The position numbers and the translations under genes were made by a program. Below are positions 34,086 to 44,173 of a stretch of DNA of 64,000 bases, piece after piece. The notes under the pieces were generated by a model. It saw only the letters and a list, made by a program, of their open reading frames with translations, had not been told where the DNA came from and searched no databases. This stretch comes from JBGQOJ01 sp052119585 (lineage in GTDB: Bacteria > Pseudomonadota > Alphaproteobacteria > Rhodobacterales > Rhodobacteraceae): assembly GCF_052119585.1 (NCBI RefSeq), contig NZ_JBGQOJ010000002.1:62001-126000 (forward strand), written 5' to 3'. Position 1 is the first letter of the stretch. Each line of letters opens with the position of its first letter.

Positions 34086-34618
34086 CCCTATCACCTTGTG
34101 GATAAATTTTTCTAAAATGAGAAATCGTTAACCACGCTAATGGATTATGTTCCCCATTTTTGCCGCAATTAGGCAAGTTATATCTTTTGGCGGAGGGAGA
34201 TGGATCGTCTGTTCTTGATTGAGAAAAAGCCGGTAAGTTTATGATTTTGAATATAAATATTTTAAAATAGGTCGATTTTTCATCATGCGGCAGGCAATGC
34301 CCTATTTGATTACAGTGGGAACACGATTGATCGAAATTCCGCCTTATTGTTGCCACTTCTGACTTTTTTTCCTTGTGGATAAACGATTCGAAATTGATTC
34401 GACCCATCGTCTAATCCCTTGTTTCTACAAGCCACGACAGCTGTGGTGCAGGGGAAAAACACCCATGACGTGTGAAGTTCAACTGCCTGATGGATGCGTT
34501 GTGCTGCGGTGGCTTGTTATGATGATCGGGAATTCGAGAGCAAGGCTTTCGGGCTCCTGCCTTGGTCTGCCGCCGGGGTGGATAACAACGAAATCAATTT
34601 TTCCAAAGGGGGATACCC
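34086..34618. promoter_or_regulatory. 533-bp AT-rich intergenic region with DnaA-box matches
   Basis: No gene is seen. Two perfect consensus DnaA boxes (TTATCCACA, here as TGTGGATAA on the plus strand) lie at 34097-34105 and 34374-34382, within a shared CCTTGTGGATAAA. A one-mismatch box (GGTGGATAA) lies at 34577-34585. All three have the same orientation. A GTTAACC sequence near 34127 resembles a CtrA half-site. The region separates the LuxR-type gene from the pilin gene and must hold both promoters. Confidence 0.6.
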
Positions 34619-34831
34619 ATGTTTAAGACGTTCATGAAAGCCGCACTGCGGTTCAAGAAAGACGAGTGCGGCGCGGCCATGGTCGAGTACGCCGTAGCCC
34701 TGCTTGTGGTGACCGGTATCGGTATCGGGGTGATGACCACTCTCGGCACGACTGCCGGTGTTAAGGTTCAAGATGCGTGCACGGGCCTAAACGGTGGAGC
34801 CGCGTGTACGGCTCCCGTTGCCCCCGGTTGA
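34619..34831 (+). CDS. Flp/Fap-type pilin subunit
   Basis: This 70-aa prepilin has a basic leader (MFKTFMKAALRFKKDECGA) followed by AMVEYAVALLVVTGIGIGV. The cleavage glycine, the Glu at about +5 and the following Tyr (G/xxMVEY) are the Flp motif, and the hydrophobic segment forms the fibre core. The C-terminal part has two cysteines (DACTGLNGGAACTAP) that could form a disulfide. It is the first gene of the tad locus and is preceded by AAAGGGGG. The prepilin peptidase is not encoded in the window. Confidence 0.93.
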   Translation: MFKTFMKAALRFKKDECGAAMVEYAVALLVVTGIGIGVMTTLGTTAGVKVQDACTGLNGGAACTAPVAPG

Positions 34832-34942
34832 TCGCGAACTCCGCGCTTCCCGATATTTTCGGGAGGCGCGGGAACGGCCCGGTCACCGGCCAAATTCATT
34901 ATACATTTACAGACTTACCCATTTCAAAACTTGGAGGCTCTC

Positions 34943-35788
34943 ATGCGTATCAAGTCGCTCCTCATTACCGTTTTCGGAGTAGCACTCGCTGGGGGCTCCG
35001 TATTTATGGCCAAGGAATTTTTACAAGGCCCGACCGACGGCGCCGCCATTGCCGCCCCCAGTGCGGATATGGTCGATGTTATCGTCGCGCAATCCACGAT
35101 TGAGTTCGGCCAGCCTATTGACGGTCTGGCCGTCAAAACTCACTCGTGGCCGCGCGAGGCAGTACCGGTCGGGGCTTATACATCGCTGGGCGCTGTTCTG
35201 GGGTCCGGTGTGACACCCCGTCGTGCACTGACCCGCATCTATGCCGGCGAAATCCTGTTGGACTCCAAACTGTCGCAACCCGGCGAACGGGTGACGATCG
35301 TGCAAAAGCTGGGCGCAAACAACCGCGCCATGGCGATCAGCGTCAACGCGTCCACCGCCGTCGGCGGCTTTGTGACGCCCGGCGATTTTGTCGATATCGT
35401 CATGACCCAGGGCGGTGGCGACCAGCAGCGCGCAGGGACCATCCTGCAAGCGATCCGCGTGATCGGCGTCGATCAGCAATCCGAGGACAGCGCCGATCAG
35501 CCCGCCGTCGCCCGCACCATCACGGTCGAGGTGACACCTGATCAGGGCCAGCGCCTTGCCCTTGCGCAACGTGTCGGTCTGCTAAGCCTGACTTTGCGCG
35601 GGCTGGATGACAGCACGGACGAAACGCTTGCGCTGGTCGAAATGGGCGATCTGTTCAACGAACCCGTCAAGGTGGTCGAGGTCACAGCGCCCGAGGCCGC
35701 GCAGGAAATTGCGCCCGTGGCTGTTGTCCGCCGCCCGTCGATCACGGTGCGCCGGGGCACGACATCTGAAGTCGTCCAGTTGAAGTGA
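34943..35788 (+). CDS. cpaB: Flp pilus assembly protein CpaB/RcpC
   Basis: This 281-aa protein starts at ATG 34943 with GGAGG six bases upstream. It has an N-terminal membrane anchor (LLITVFGVALAGGSVFMA) and a SAF-type domain from residue 45 (VDVIVAQSTIEFGQPIDG), followed by the conserved NNRAMAISVNASTAVGGFVTPGDFVDIV near 130. CpaB/RcpC is a periplasmic component linked to the outer-membrane secretin. The secretin gene (cpaC/rcpA), normally next to it, is absent here. Confidence 0.9.
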   Translation: MRIKSLLITVFGVALAGGSVFMAKEFLQGPTDGAAIAAPSADMVDVIVAQSTIEFGQPIDGLAVKTHSWPREAVPVGAYTSLGAVLGSGVTPRRALTRIYAGEILLDSKLSQPGERVTIVQKLGANNRAMAISVNASTAVGGFVTPGDFVDIVMTQGGGDQQRAGTILQAIRVIGVDQQSEDSADQPAVARTITVEVTPDQGQRLALAQRVGLLSLTLRGLDDSTDETLALVEMGDLFNEPVKVVEVTAPEAAQEIAPVAVVRRPSITVRRGTTSEVVQLK

Positions 35789-35809
35789 TCGGGCGGAAAG
35801 GGGAACACA

Positions 35810-37339
35810 ATGTCAATCCGACACCATCTTTCCGCCTTTCGCACCGACGAGACCGGCACAATTGCGCTTTTGTGGGTCTCTGCCATTGTGGCGGTGATCG
35901 GGCTTGTGTCCTTGTCGTTCGACATCGGGCGGATGAACGCCACGCATTCCGAACTTCAGTCCTTTGCCGATAACGTGGCGCTGGCCGCCGCCGCCGAACT
36001 GGACGGACAAGGCGATGCCATCACCCGCGCGACAAGCGCTGCGGCCAATCTGGTGACGGACAGCCAGACGTTTGGATCAGGCGACGGCATCCTGTCGGGC
36101 CCCTCCGATTACACCCTGACATTCCACACCAAACTTCCCGCCTCTGATCTGACGCCACTTGGCGCGAATGCCACGACGGTGGCCAGCAAGGCGGCATTTG
36201 TTCAGGTCGTCGTGACGCCGGTTTCGCTGACGCTTCCGTTTTTGCGGGCGATCAATTCCATTCTGGGTGCGGGGTCGGACCCTGTCACCGCCGATCTCAG
36301 CGCCGAGGCCGTTGCGGGTTTCACGCAAGAGGCATGCGACATCACCCCGCTGATGTTTTGCCTGCCCCCGCCGGTCGCACCTGAAACCAGCTATAAGGCG
36401 GAAAACCATCGCGGCGACCAGATCTTGTTGCGCACAGGCGGCAACGGGGCGGCCTGGGGGCCGGGGGATTTCGGGTTCCTTGACCCGTCATCGGCCAATC
36501 TGGGGGCGACCTGTGCCGGGGAAAACGGTCTGAACAACATCGTCATCTGCCTGATCGGCGCGGCCCAGAACATCACGTCATGCTATTCGCAGCGCGGCGT
36601 CGATATTCAGCCGGGGCAGGCGGTTGGCGTCTGGAACGATGCGTTCAACATGCGGTTCGACCGGTACAGCAGTTCGCTGAACAAGCTGAAGTCCGACCCC
36701 GATTACCAGCCGGCCCCGACGATCATCTCAGGTCAGACCGGCGGGTGTGGGAATACCGGCGTGTCCAGCTCGACAAATTCGATCGGCCTGCCGCATGACA
36801 GCTGCTTTTCCGCCGGAACCTGCACGCGGTTCGGGCATGGCACATGGGACTATCAGAAATACATCGGTTGGAATTACGGCACCCCCGGCTATGCCACGGG
36901 AACGACGGCCTATGACGCATCCTGGGATGACCACCTGACCGCCTTCACCGTGGATGCCGCCGCCGGCTCCCGCTACGAGACATATCTGAGGGAAATCGCC
37001 TATCTGAAAAGCCTGGCCTCTGGCAGCCCCTTGTTGATGGGGCGCGACGAAACGGGTGTCACGCAGTGTTATACCGGACCGAAAACCGCGACTGCGAACC
37101 GTCGTGTCGTGATCGCGGCCGGGATTGATTGCGCTGCCAACAGCATCAGCGGCGCGGCGAAAAATGTTCCCGTTGCCGAGTTTTTCGAGTTGTTCCTGAC
37201 CGATCCGGTGGGCACGGGCACAGGATCGCCCGGAACATTCGATCTTTATGTCGAGGTGATCGGGTCTGCCGGACTGGCGGGCTATACCTCGGCTGGCGAC
37301 GGCGGAATTTTCCGCGATGTCGTGCAGTTATACAGGTGA
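35810..37339 (+). CDS. TadG-like protein (Flp pilus assembly, large secreted part)
   Basis: This 509-aa protein has an N-terminal TadG-like segment: DETGTIALLWVSAIVAVIGLVSLSFDIGRM (in pieces over residues 13-42), a single membrane anchor preceded by the G-x-I/V processing-like motif. It is followed by ADNVALAAAAELDG. The rest is a long extracytoplasmic region with many cysteines (for example QEACDITPLMFC, ATCAGENGL, GGCGNTGV). There is no clear von Willebrand MIDAS motif. It probably acts as a pseudopilin or envelope component in Flp pilus assembly. Confidence 0.8.
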   Translation: MSIRHHLSAFRTDETGTIALLWVSAIVAVIGLVSLSFDIGRMNATHSELQSFADNVALAAAAELDGQGDAITRATSAAANLVTDSQTFGSGDGILSGPSDYTLTFHTKLPASDLTPLGANATTVASKAAFVQVVVTPVSLTLPFLRAINSILGAGSDPVTADLSAEAVAGFTQEACDITPLMFCLPPPVAPETSYKAENHRGDQILLRTGGNGAAWGPGDFGFLDPSSANLGATCAGENGLNNIVICLIGAAQNITSCYSQRGVDIQPGQAVGVWNDAFNMRFDRYSSSLNKLKSDPDYQPAPTIISGQTGGCGNTGVSSSTNSIGLPHDSCFSAGTCTRFGHGTWDYQKYIGWNYGTPGYATGTTAYDASWDDHLTAFTVDAAAGSRYETYLREIAYLKSLASGSPLLMGRDETGVTQCYTGPKTATANRRVVIAAGIDCAANSISGAAKNVPVAEFFELFLTDPVGTGTGSPGTFDLYVEVIGSAGLAGYTSAGDGGIFRDVVQLYR

Positions 37340-37344
37340 CGGGC

Positions 37345-37839
37345 ATGGGCATCGGCATCCCCCCATTCCGCAGCTTTGCCAAGGCCGAACATGGCGCCGT
37401 TCTGGTCGAGTTCGCGATTGTCCTGCCGCTGATGCTGCTGTTCTTCGCGATCACCATTGAATCCGCCCGCATGTTCTGGAGCTATCAAAGCGCGATTGCC
37501 GGTGTCCGCGACGCCAGCCGGTATCTGGCGCGGGTGGCGCCGGTCGATATCTGCCTGACCTCGGGCGGGTTGGATAGTTATGCAGCGCAGCTTAAGACCA
37601 TCGTGGAATCCGATATTGGCGGCAACCCGGTGTTACCGACGCTGGTGACGATCAATTCGGTGACCCCGACGGTGTCCTGCATCAATGGCGGCTACCGCAC
37701 CGACCCTGCGCCAATGGCCACGGTCAGCGCGAATATGACCATCGTGTTTCCGTTCGGCAATCTGTTCACCCTGTTCGGGTCCGGCTTGACCTCGGTCACC
37801 ACCGATGTCGTCGACCAATCACGGATCTTCGGCCAATGA
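37345..37839 (+). CDS. TadE-like pseudopilin 1
   Basis: This 164-aa protein starts at ATG 37345 (a GTG at 37336 overlapping the previous stop is also possible). The TadE-like segment EHGAVLVEFAIVLPLMLLFFAITIE carries the G-A-x-x-V-E-F processing site and hydrophobic helix. The C-terminal domain has two cysteines (DICLTSGG, TVSCINGG). TadE-type pseudopilins are processed by the prepilin peptidase and are required for Flp fibre formation. It overlaps the following gene by 4 bp. Confidence 0.85.
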   Translation: MGIGIPPFRSFAKAEHGAVLVEFAIVLPLMLLFFAITIESARMFWSYQSAIAGVRDASRYLARVAPVDICLTSGGLDSYAAQLKTIVESDIGGNPVLPTLVTINSVTPTVSCINGGYRTDPAPMATVSANMTIVFPFGNLFTLFGSGLTSVTTDVVDQSRIFGQ

Positions 37840-38474
37840 ACCGCCTGCATCATATGAGCATGCGTTCTGCAGGGTTTGCACGGTCAGAGCGGGGCGGGGT
37901 GATGGTGGAATTCGCCATCGTCTGCGCCGTTTTCTTTCTTTTACTGTTTGCCCTGCTGGATTTCGGGCGGCTGGCGTTTTCCAATGTGCTGGCCGAGAAA
38001 TCCGCCTCGATTGCGGCGCGGATCGCGGCGGTGCGTCCGCCCGCCTGTGCCGGTGTGCCGGTCCGCTACACCAGAGGCACCGCAGACCCGCAACCGCGTT
38101 TCGGGACTTCGTGCCGCGCATTTCCCGGCACCTGTGCCACGGTCGCGACGGTGACCTGCGCGGGGGCTGCAACCAATGCGACGGCCACCGAGATATGGGC
38201 ACGCATCGCGTCCAGCCTGCCTGCGGGCAGTGCCATCGGGAATATGCAGTTTTCCTACAGTTTCGATGCAAACCTGGGGTTCCTTGGCGGGCCATACACA
38301 CCGATGGTGACGGTCGATCTGCATCTGCCGGATTTCGAATTCGTCTCGCCTTTGGGCGGTTTGGCGGGGGCGGCGGGGGCGGCGGACACCGCAGGCATGG
38401 GCGCAGACATCATTCGCCCGACCTTCAGCGTCTCGATGCCCGCCGAAGATCTTGCAGCAGGCGAGGCAGGATAG
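37836..38474 (+). CDS. TadE-like pseudopilin 2
   Basis: This 212-aa second TadE-type protein has SERGGVMVEFAIVCAVFFLLLFALLDFGRL near residue 18 (in pieces), with the G-x-x-V-E-F pseudopilin site. The exported part contains two cysteine clusters (PPACAGVP, GTSCRAFPGTCATVATVTCAG). The tandem of two TadE-like genes after tadG is common in alphaproteobacterial tad loci (TadE/TadF). It overlaps the previous gene (ATGA). Confidence 0.85.
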   Translation: MNRLHHMSMRSAGFARSERGGVMVEFAIVCAVFFLLLFALLDFGRLAFSNVLAEKSASIAARIAAVRPPACAGVPVRYTRGTADPQPRFGTSCRAFPGTCATVATVTCAGAATNATATEIWARIASSLPAGSAIGNMQFSYSFDANLGFLGGPYTPMVTVDLHLPDFEFVSPLGGLAGAAGAADTAGMGADIIRPTFSVSMPAEDLAAGEAG

Positions 38475-38490
38475 CGCAATGGAGAGATCA

Positions 38491-39699
38491 ATGGATCATA
38501 ACACCAGATCAATTCTTGTCGTCACCCGAAGCCAGGAACTGGCCGACAGGATTACCGCAGGGTTCCGCGAAAGCCGGGACACGCGGGTCAAGGTCGCCCA
38601 TTCCAGTCTTGCGGCGATGAACGGCCACGCCGCCGAACTGACCTTTGAAAGCAATGTCGTGATCTTCGAGGCCGACCCCGAGGACGAGCGCGAGATGGCC
38701 GCGATCCGTGAATTGTTGACAAAGGGGCAGGAGGATACGTTGTTTCTGGCCCTGACCGATGGCGATGTGTCGTTGTCCAAGGCGCGGTGGTTTCTGGACG
38801 CTGGCATCGACGAGGTTCTGCCCTCGGGCATCTCGTTCGAGGGGCTGTCGGGGGTGATAGATAAATCGCTGAACGCCCGCCGGACGCCCGCAGCCCACCA
38901 TATGGCGCCCGATCAAAACGAAGGTTTCATTCTTTCGGTGGCACAGGCGCGGGGCGGGGCGGGCGGAACAACGGTTGCCGTGAACCTTGCCTGCGCGTTG
39001 CTTGGCCACAACAGCCTGTTCAAAAGGGCCACCAAGGCGCGCGTGGCGCTTCTTGATCTGGATCTGCAATTCGGCAACGCCAATGTGCTGCTCGATCTCG
39101 AAGACAACGGTGCCTTCAGCACCCTGATTACGAGCGGCCAGTTGCCGGACCGCGCCTATGTCAGATCCATGATGCAAAGCCATTCCAGCGGTCTGGATAT
39201 TCTGAATGCCCCGCCGTCCATCGTTCCGCTGACCGCCTTGCGCCCCGATCTGGTGGCCGCCCTGCTGGACGCATTGCGGGCCGAATATGATTATGTAGTC
39301 GTCGATCTGCCGCGCGTTCTGACCGAGTGGCTGGAACCGGTGTTGCTGCGGACGGACCGGATGACAATTGTCATGGACACCTCTGTTCCCTCTGTCCGCC
39401 ATGCCAAACGCCTGATGGATTTTTACCGCGAGGTGCAGATCGGGTTGTCTGTCGGTCTGGTCGTGAACCGCGAAAGCCGCCCGATGATCAGAACCGCCGC
39501 CCAGAAAGAGGCCGAAGACGTTCTGGGCGCGTCGTTCTCCCACTGGTTGCCCGACCGTCCCAGAATCGTGCGCAAAGCCACCGATCAGGGCCAGCCCTTT
39601 ATGCTGGGCCATGCCGGTTCGGACATCGGTAAGGCGTTCCGCAAGTTTGCCGATGCCACACAGAATTCACTGCCAAGACAGATTGCAATCGCCAATTAA
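38491..39699 (+). CDS. cpaE: CpaE/TadZ-type MinD-like ATPase of the Flp pilus
   Basis: This roughly 402-aa protein takes ATG 38491, with GGAGAG six bases upstream; ATG 38479 is an alternative. Residues 1-130 form a receiver-like domain that lacks a clear phospho-acceptor pattern. Then comes a ParA/MinD fold whose Walker A is AQARGGAGGTTVAVN near 150, without the lysines of the canonical deviant Walker motif (KGGxGKT). Such degenerate P-loops are known in TadZ/CpaE. LLDLDLQFGNANVLLD and DYVVVDLPR are the switch strands. CpaE places the pilus machinery at the pole. Confidence 0.88.
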   Translation: MDHNTRSILVVTRSQELADRITAGFRESRDTRVKVAHSSLAAMNGHAAELTFESNVVIFEADPEDEREMAAIRELLTKGQEDTLFLALTDGDVSLSKARWFLDAGIDEVLPSGISFEGLSGVIDKSLNARRTPAAHHMAPDQNEGFILSVAQARGGAGGTTVAVNLACALLGHNSLFKRATKARVALLDLDLQFGNANVLLDLEDNGAFSTLITSGQLPDRAYVRSMMQSHSSGLDILNAPPSIVPLTALRPDLVAALLDALRAEYDYVVVDLPRVLTEWLEPVLLRTDRMTIVMDTSVPSVRHAKRLMDFYREVQIGLSVGLVVNRESRPMIRTAAQKEAEDVLGASFSHWLPDRPRIVRKATDQGQPFMLGHAGSDIGKAFRKFADATQNSLPRQIAIAN

Positions 39700-39714
39700 G
39701 AAGTGAGCCAAGCC

Positions 39715-41102
<1,388 letters not shown>

Positions 41103-41106
<4 letters not shown>

Positions 41107-42074
41107 CTGGTCCGCAATCAGCCGAACTTCGGTTTCTGATCTATGTGGCGGTCTTTATCGGTGTGCTGCTTGCCTTTGACGGGCTGCGGCAATTTCTGTC
41201 GCGGACCGAGGATCGGGATCAGGCGTTGAACCGCCGGATGCGGATGCGCAAGAAAGGTGTCGTAACCGAGCAAAGCCTGAACGTCTTTCTGGACAAACGC
41301 GAAGGGCAGGGCACCGGCGGGGTGATGGCCTATGCAACGTCATTTCCCGCGCAGATGCGGCAGGCGGGACTCCATATCAGTGCCCGTTGGTTTATCCTTG
41401 GCTTTGGCCTGCTTGGTGCCGTTCTGTTCGTCGGGCTTTGCGTCAGGTTCCCCGTGCCGGTCGCGGCACTTGTTGCGGTTTCGGCTGCGATAGGCGGTCC
41501 GGTTCTGGTGATCGGCAATCGGCGGCGTGCCCGGATGGCCAAACTGACCGCCCAACTGCCCGACGCGCTGGATCTGATGGCGCGGGGGCTTCAGGTCGGC
41601 CATCCGCTTAGCGTGACGGTGGCCAGCGTCGCGTCGGATATGCCGGACCCGATCGGCAGCGAGTTCGGTATCATTCAGGATCAGGTCAGCTATGGCGACG
41701 ACATCGTTACCGCGTTCAACGACTTTGCCGAGCGTGTCGATATAGAAGACGCGCGCTATCTTGCGGTCAGCGTCGGCATCCAGCACGGAACAGGCGGCAA
41801 TATGGCCCGCATTCTGAAGGTGCTGTCAAAAGTCATCCGCGACCGCGCGGTCATGCACAAGAAGATCCACGCGATCTCGTCCGAGGGGCGACTGAGCGCG
41901 GTCATCCTGACCTGCATGCCGCTGATCATTTTTGCGACGATCACGATCACCTCGCCGGGGTTTTATGGCGATGTGAAATCCGATCCGCTGTTCATGCCGA
42001 TCATGGCCTCGATCATCAGCCTTATCGTGCTTCAGGGGTTCATCCTGATCCGCATGGTCAATTTCAAATTCTGA
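41103..42074 (+). CDS. tadB: Flp pilus assembly membrane protein TadB
   Basis: This 323-aa protein has a T2SSF/GspF-type domain with membrane segments at about residues 14-30, 90-130 and 265-320. The cytoplasmic part has LPDALDLMARGLQVGHPLSVTVA near 155 and ISVGIQHGTGGNMARIL near 220. TadB and TadC together form the inner-membrane platform driven by TadA. Confidence 0.93.
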
Positions 42075-42089
42075 ACCGGGAGATGTGCC

Positions 42090-43082
42090 ATGGAAACACT
42101 CATGCAGACCCTTATCCAGTCGACAGGGCTTGGCCCTGAAGTTCTGGCCTTTGCAGGCATCGGTCTGGGGGTTTTGATCATTGTTTTCGGGATGTCAGGG
42201 GCGCTTGTCAGCAACACATCCCCGGAAGCCCTGAGAATGCGGACCCCCGCTTTGGGGGCGGGGCGTCGTCCGCGAGAGACCCTGATCCGCGCGCAGGACA
42301 ATGACCCAAGCGGTATTCTGCAGGCGCTTTTGCCCAGATCGCAGCACGAACGGACAAAGATCGCCAAACAGTTGCGGCAGGCGGGCGTCCATGGCCGCTA
42401 TGCTGTGCGCAATTTCTATCTGGTCCGAACCCTTCTGTCGTTGGTTTTGCCGCTGCTGTTTGTCGCGGCGACATATCTGCCCGGCTATGTGGACCTGCCG
42501 CTGAAGCTGAAGGCGTTTCTGACCGGCGTCACCTATCTTCAGACATTTTACATCATGACCGTCTGCATCGTGGCCGGGTACTACGGCCCGCTTTTGTGGC
42601 TGAACTCCCGCATGGCAGAGCGACGCGAGCGGGTGCGCTACAGCTTTCCGAACGCGCTGGACTTGCTGCAAGTCTCGATCGAAGCGGGCCTTGGTATGGA
42701 TGCGGCGCTGACCCGCGTGGCCCATGAGATGGCGCGCGTCGCACCCGAACTTTCGGCTGAATTCACCATCCTGCAACTGGAAATCCAGGCTGGAAAAGAC
42801 CGGGAGCGTGCACTTCTCGACATGGCCGAGCGCTGTGATGTCGAGGCGGTTCTGGCCTTTGTGAACGTCATCATCCAGTCCTCCCATTTCGGCACCAGCA
42901 TATCCGAGGCCCTGTCGGCGTTCTCCAATGAAATGCGCCTGACCCGCGAGCTGAATGCGCAGGAGCAGGCGAATAAACTGCCCGTGAAAATGTCCGCCGT
43001 GATGGCCGGGATCATGATGCCGGTCCTTTTGATGCTGACCATCACGCCCGTTCTGATCCGGTGGTTGCGGATGATGGGATGA
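42090..43082 (+). CDS. tadC: Flp pilus assembly membrane protein TadC
   Basis: This 330-aa GspF-type protein has the T2SSF domain LPNALDLLQVSIEAGLGMDAALTRVA near residue 190 (in pieces) and the end motif SFSNEMRLTRELNAQEQANKLPVKMSAVMAG region near 275-300. Membrane segments are near residues 18-35, 108-130, 145-170 and 300-325. It is the partner of TadB and the last recognised tad gene here; no tadD or other tad genes follow. Confidence 0.92.
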   Translation: METLMQTLIQSTGLGPEVLAFAGIGLGVLIIVFGMSGALVSNTSPEALRMRTPALGAGRRPRETLIRAQDNDPSGILQALLPRSQHERTKIAKQLRQAGVHGRYAVRNFYLVRTLLSLVLPLLFVAATYLPGYVDLPLKLKAFLTGVTYLQTFYIMTVCIVAGYYGPLLWLNSRMAERRERVRYSFPNALDLLQVSIEAGLGMDAALTRVAHEMARVAPELSAEFTILQLEIQAGKDRERALLDMAERCDVEAVLAFVNVIIQSSHFGTSISEALSAFSNEMRLTRELNAQEQANKLPVKMSAVMAGIMMPVLLMLTITPVLIRWLRMMG

Positions 43083-43142
43083 ATTGACCCTCCTGATGCG
43101 ACCTTGGCCCTGTCCGGTTTCAGGACGGCGGCAGACGGGGGG

Positions 43143-43161
43143 CATTGACGGGGGTCAATGC
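43143..43161. promoter_or_regulatory. FNR/CRP-family box upstream of the HHH protein
   Basis: TTGAC-GGGG-GTCAA (43145-43158), extended to GCATTGAC...GTCAATGC, is a perfect dyad with the 5-4-5 spacing of FNR-type sites (TTGAT-N4-ATCAA; TTGAC/GTCAA variants are known for alphaproteobacterial FnrL/DNR relatives). Its centre lies about 75 bp before the ATG at 43227, compatible with an activating -41.5 position. Confidence 0.55.
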
Positions 43162-43226
43162 GGCGCAGCGAGCACCTGCCATTCTTGCCCTGACCCCGAA
43201 AGGGATGCCAAAGGGACGGCAGGCAG

Positions 43227-44138
43227 ATGAAAAACGGGACAGATGGCACCGAAGACGACGCCATGACCAGGCGTGCCTTGCGCGACGGCCTTTTGCAGAA
43301 CCGCCACATCGCAGATCAGCTTGTGGCTTATGCGGATCTGTTGGCGCAGCAGGGCGGGGACGGCTTTCGGGAACGGGCCTACCGTGCGGCGGCGGGGACA
43401 GTGCAGCGGATGGACCGCCCCCTGGTCGAAGTTCTGGCGGAACAGGGGTTGGACGGGCTGATCGACTTGCCAACCATCGGCGCGGGCATTGCGTCGGCCA
43501 TCGCCGAGATGTTGCGCACCGGGCATTGGGCGCGGCTTGACCTGATGAGCGGTGCTGCGGCGCCCGACCGCCTGTTCCGCACGCTGCCGGGAATAGGTCC
43601 GATCCTTGCCGCAAGTCTGGCCGAGGCAACCGATGCCGAGACGCTGGAGGCGCTGGAGATGGCGCTTTTGCAGCCCGGGACCAAGGTTCCGGGGTTGGGG
43701 CCGCGACGTCGTGCGATGATCCTTGCCGGGCTGTCCGACAGGTTGGCGCGGATCAACGCAGGCGCGCCCCGCGCCACAGCCGGCGAGCGGCCCGACGTGG
43801 GGCTGTTGCTGCGGATGGACAACGCCTATCGCGCGGCGGCAGAGGCGGGAAAGCTGCGCATGATCGCCCCGCGCCGCTTTAATCCCGAGGGTCTGTCGTG
43901 GCTGCCGATCCAGCACCGGACCGACGGCGGGTGGGAAATGACCGCGCTTTATTCCAACACGGCGCTTGCACACCGGCTTGACCGGACCCGCGACTGGGTT
44001 GTGATCGACTATCACAACGACAAGGGCGCGCAGGGGCGGTGCACCGTGGTGACAGAGCCGCATGGCCCCCTGGAGGGCAAGCGCGTCGTGCGGGGGCGCG
44101 AGGCCGAGTGCGCCGCATATTACGGGGCAGGGCGCTGA
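43227..44138 (+). CDS. PolX-type helix-hairpin-helix DNA-binding protein without polymerase domain
   Basis: This 303-aa protein has an N-terminal region (residues 15-170) matching the DNA polymerase beta / PolX 8-kDa helix-hairpin-helix domain: NRHIADQLVAYADLL near 24, FRERAYRAAAGTVQRM near 44, LPTIGAGIASAIAEML near 80, and a second helix-hairpin-helix in LPGIGPILAASLAEA near 115. The palm and catalytic Asp residues of PolX, and the PHP domain, are absent. The C-terminal 110 residues (around LYSNTALAHRLDRTRDWVVI) form a separate conserved module I cannot name. It probably binds DNA gaps or junctions; its cellular role is unknown. Confidence 0.72.
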   Translation: MKNGTDGTEDDAMTRRALRDGLLQNRHIADQLVAYADLLAQQGGDGFRERAYRAAAGTVQRMDRPLVEVLAEQGLDGLIDLPTIGAGIASAIAEMLRTGHWARLDLMSGAAAPDRLFRTLPGIGPILAASLAEATDAETLEALEMALLQPGTKVPGLGPRRRAMILAGLSDRLARINAGAPRATAGERPDVGLLLRMDNAYRAAAEAGKLRMIAPRRFNPEGLSWLPIQHRTDGGWEMTALYSNTALAHRLDRTRDWVVIDYHNDKGAQGRCTVVTEPHGPLEGKRVVRGREAECAAYYGAGR

Positions 44139-44173
44139 CGTTGCCTGATGAAGGGCGCAGGAAAGGGGCCATC

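Noticed and set aside
34086..34618. Chromosomal or plasmid replication origin
   Set aside because: DnaA boxes are present, but no dnaA, repA/repABC, parAB or iteron array is seen nearby; retained only as a DnaA-box finding.
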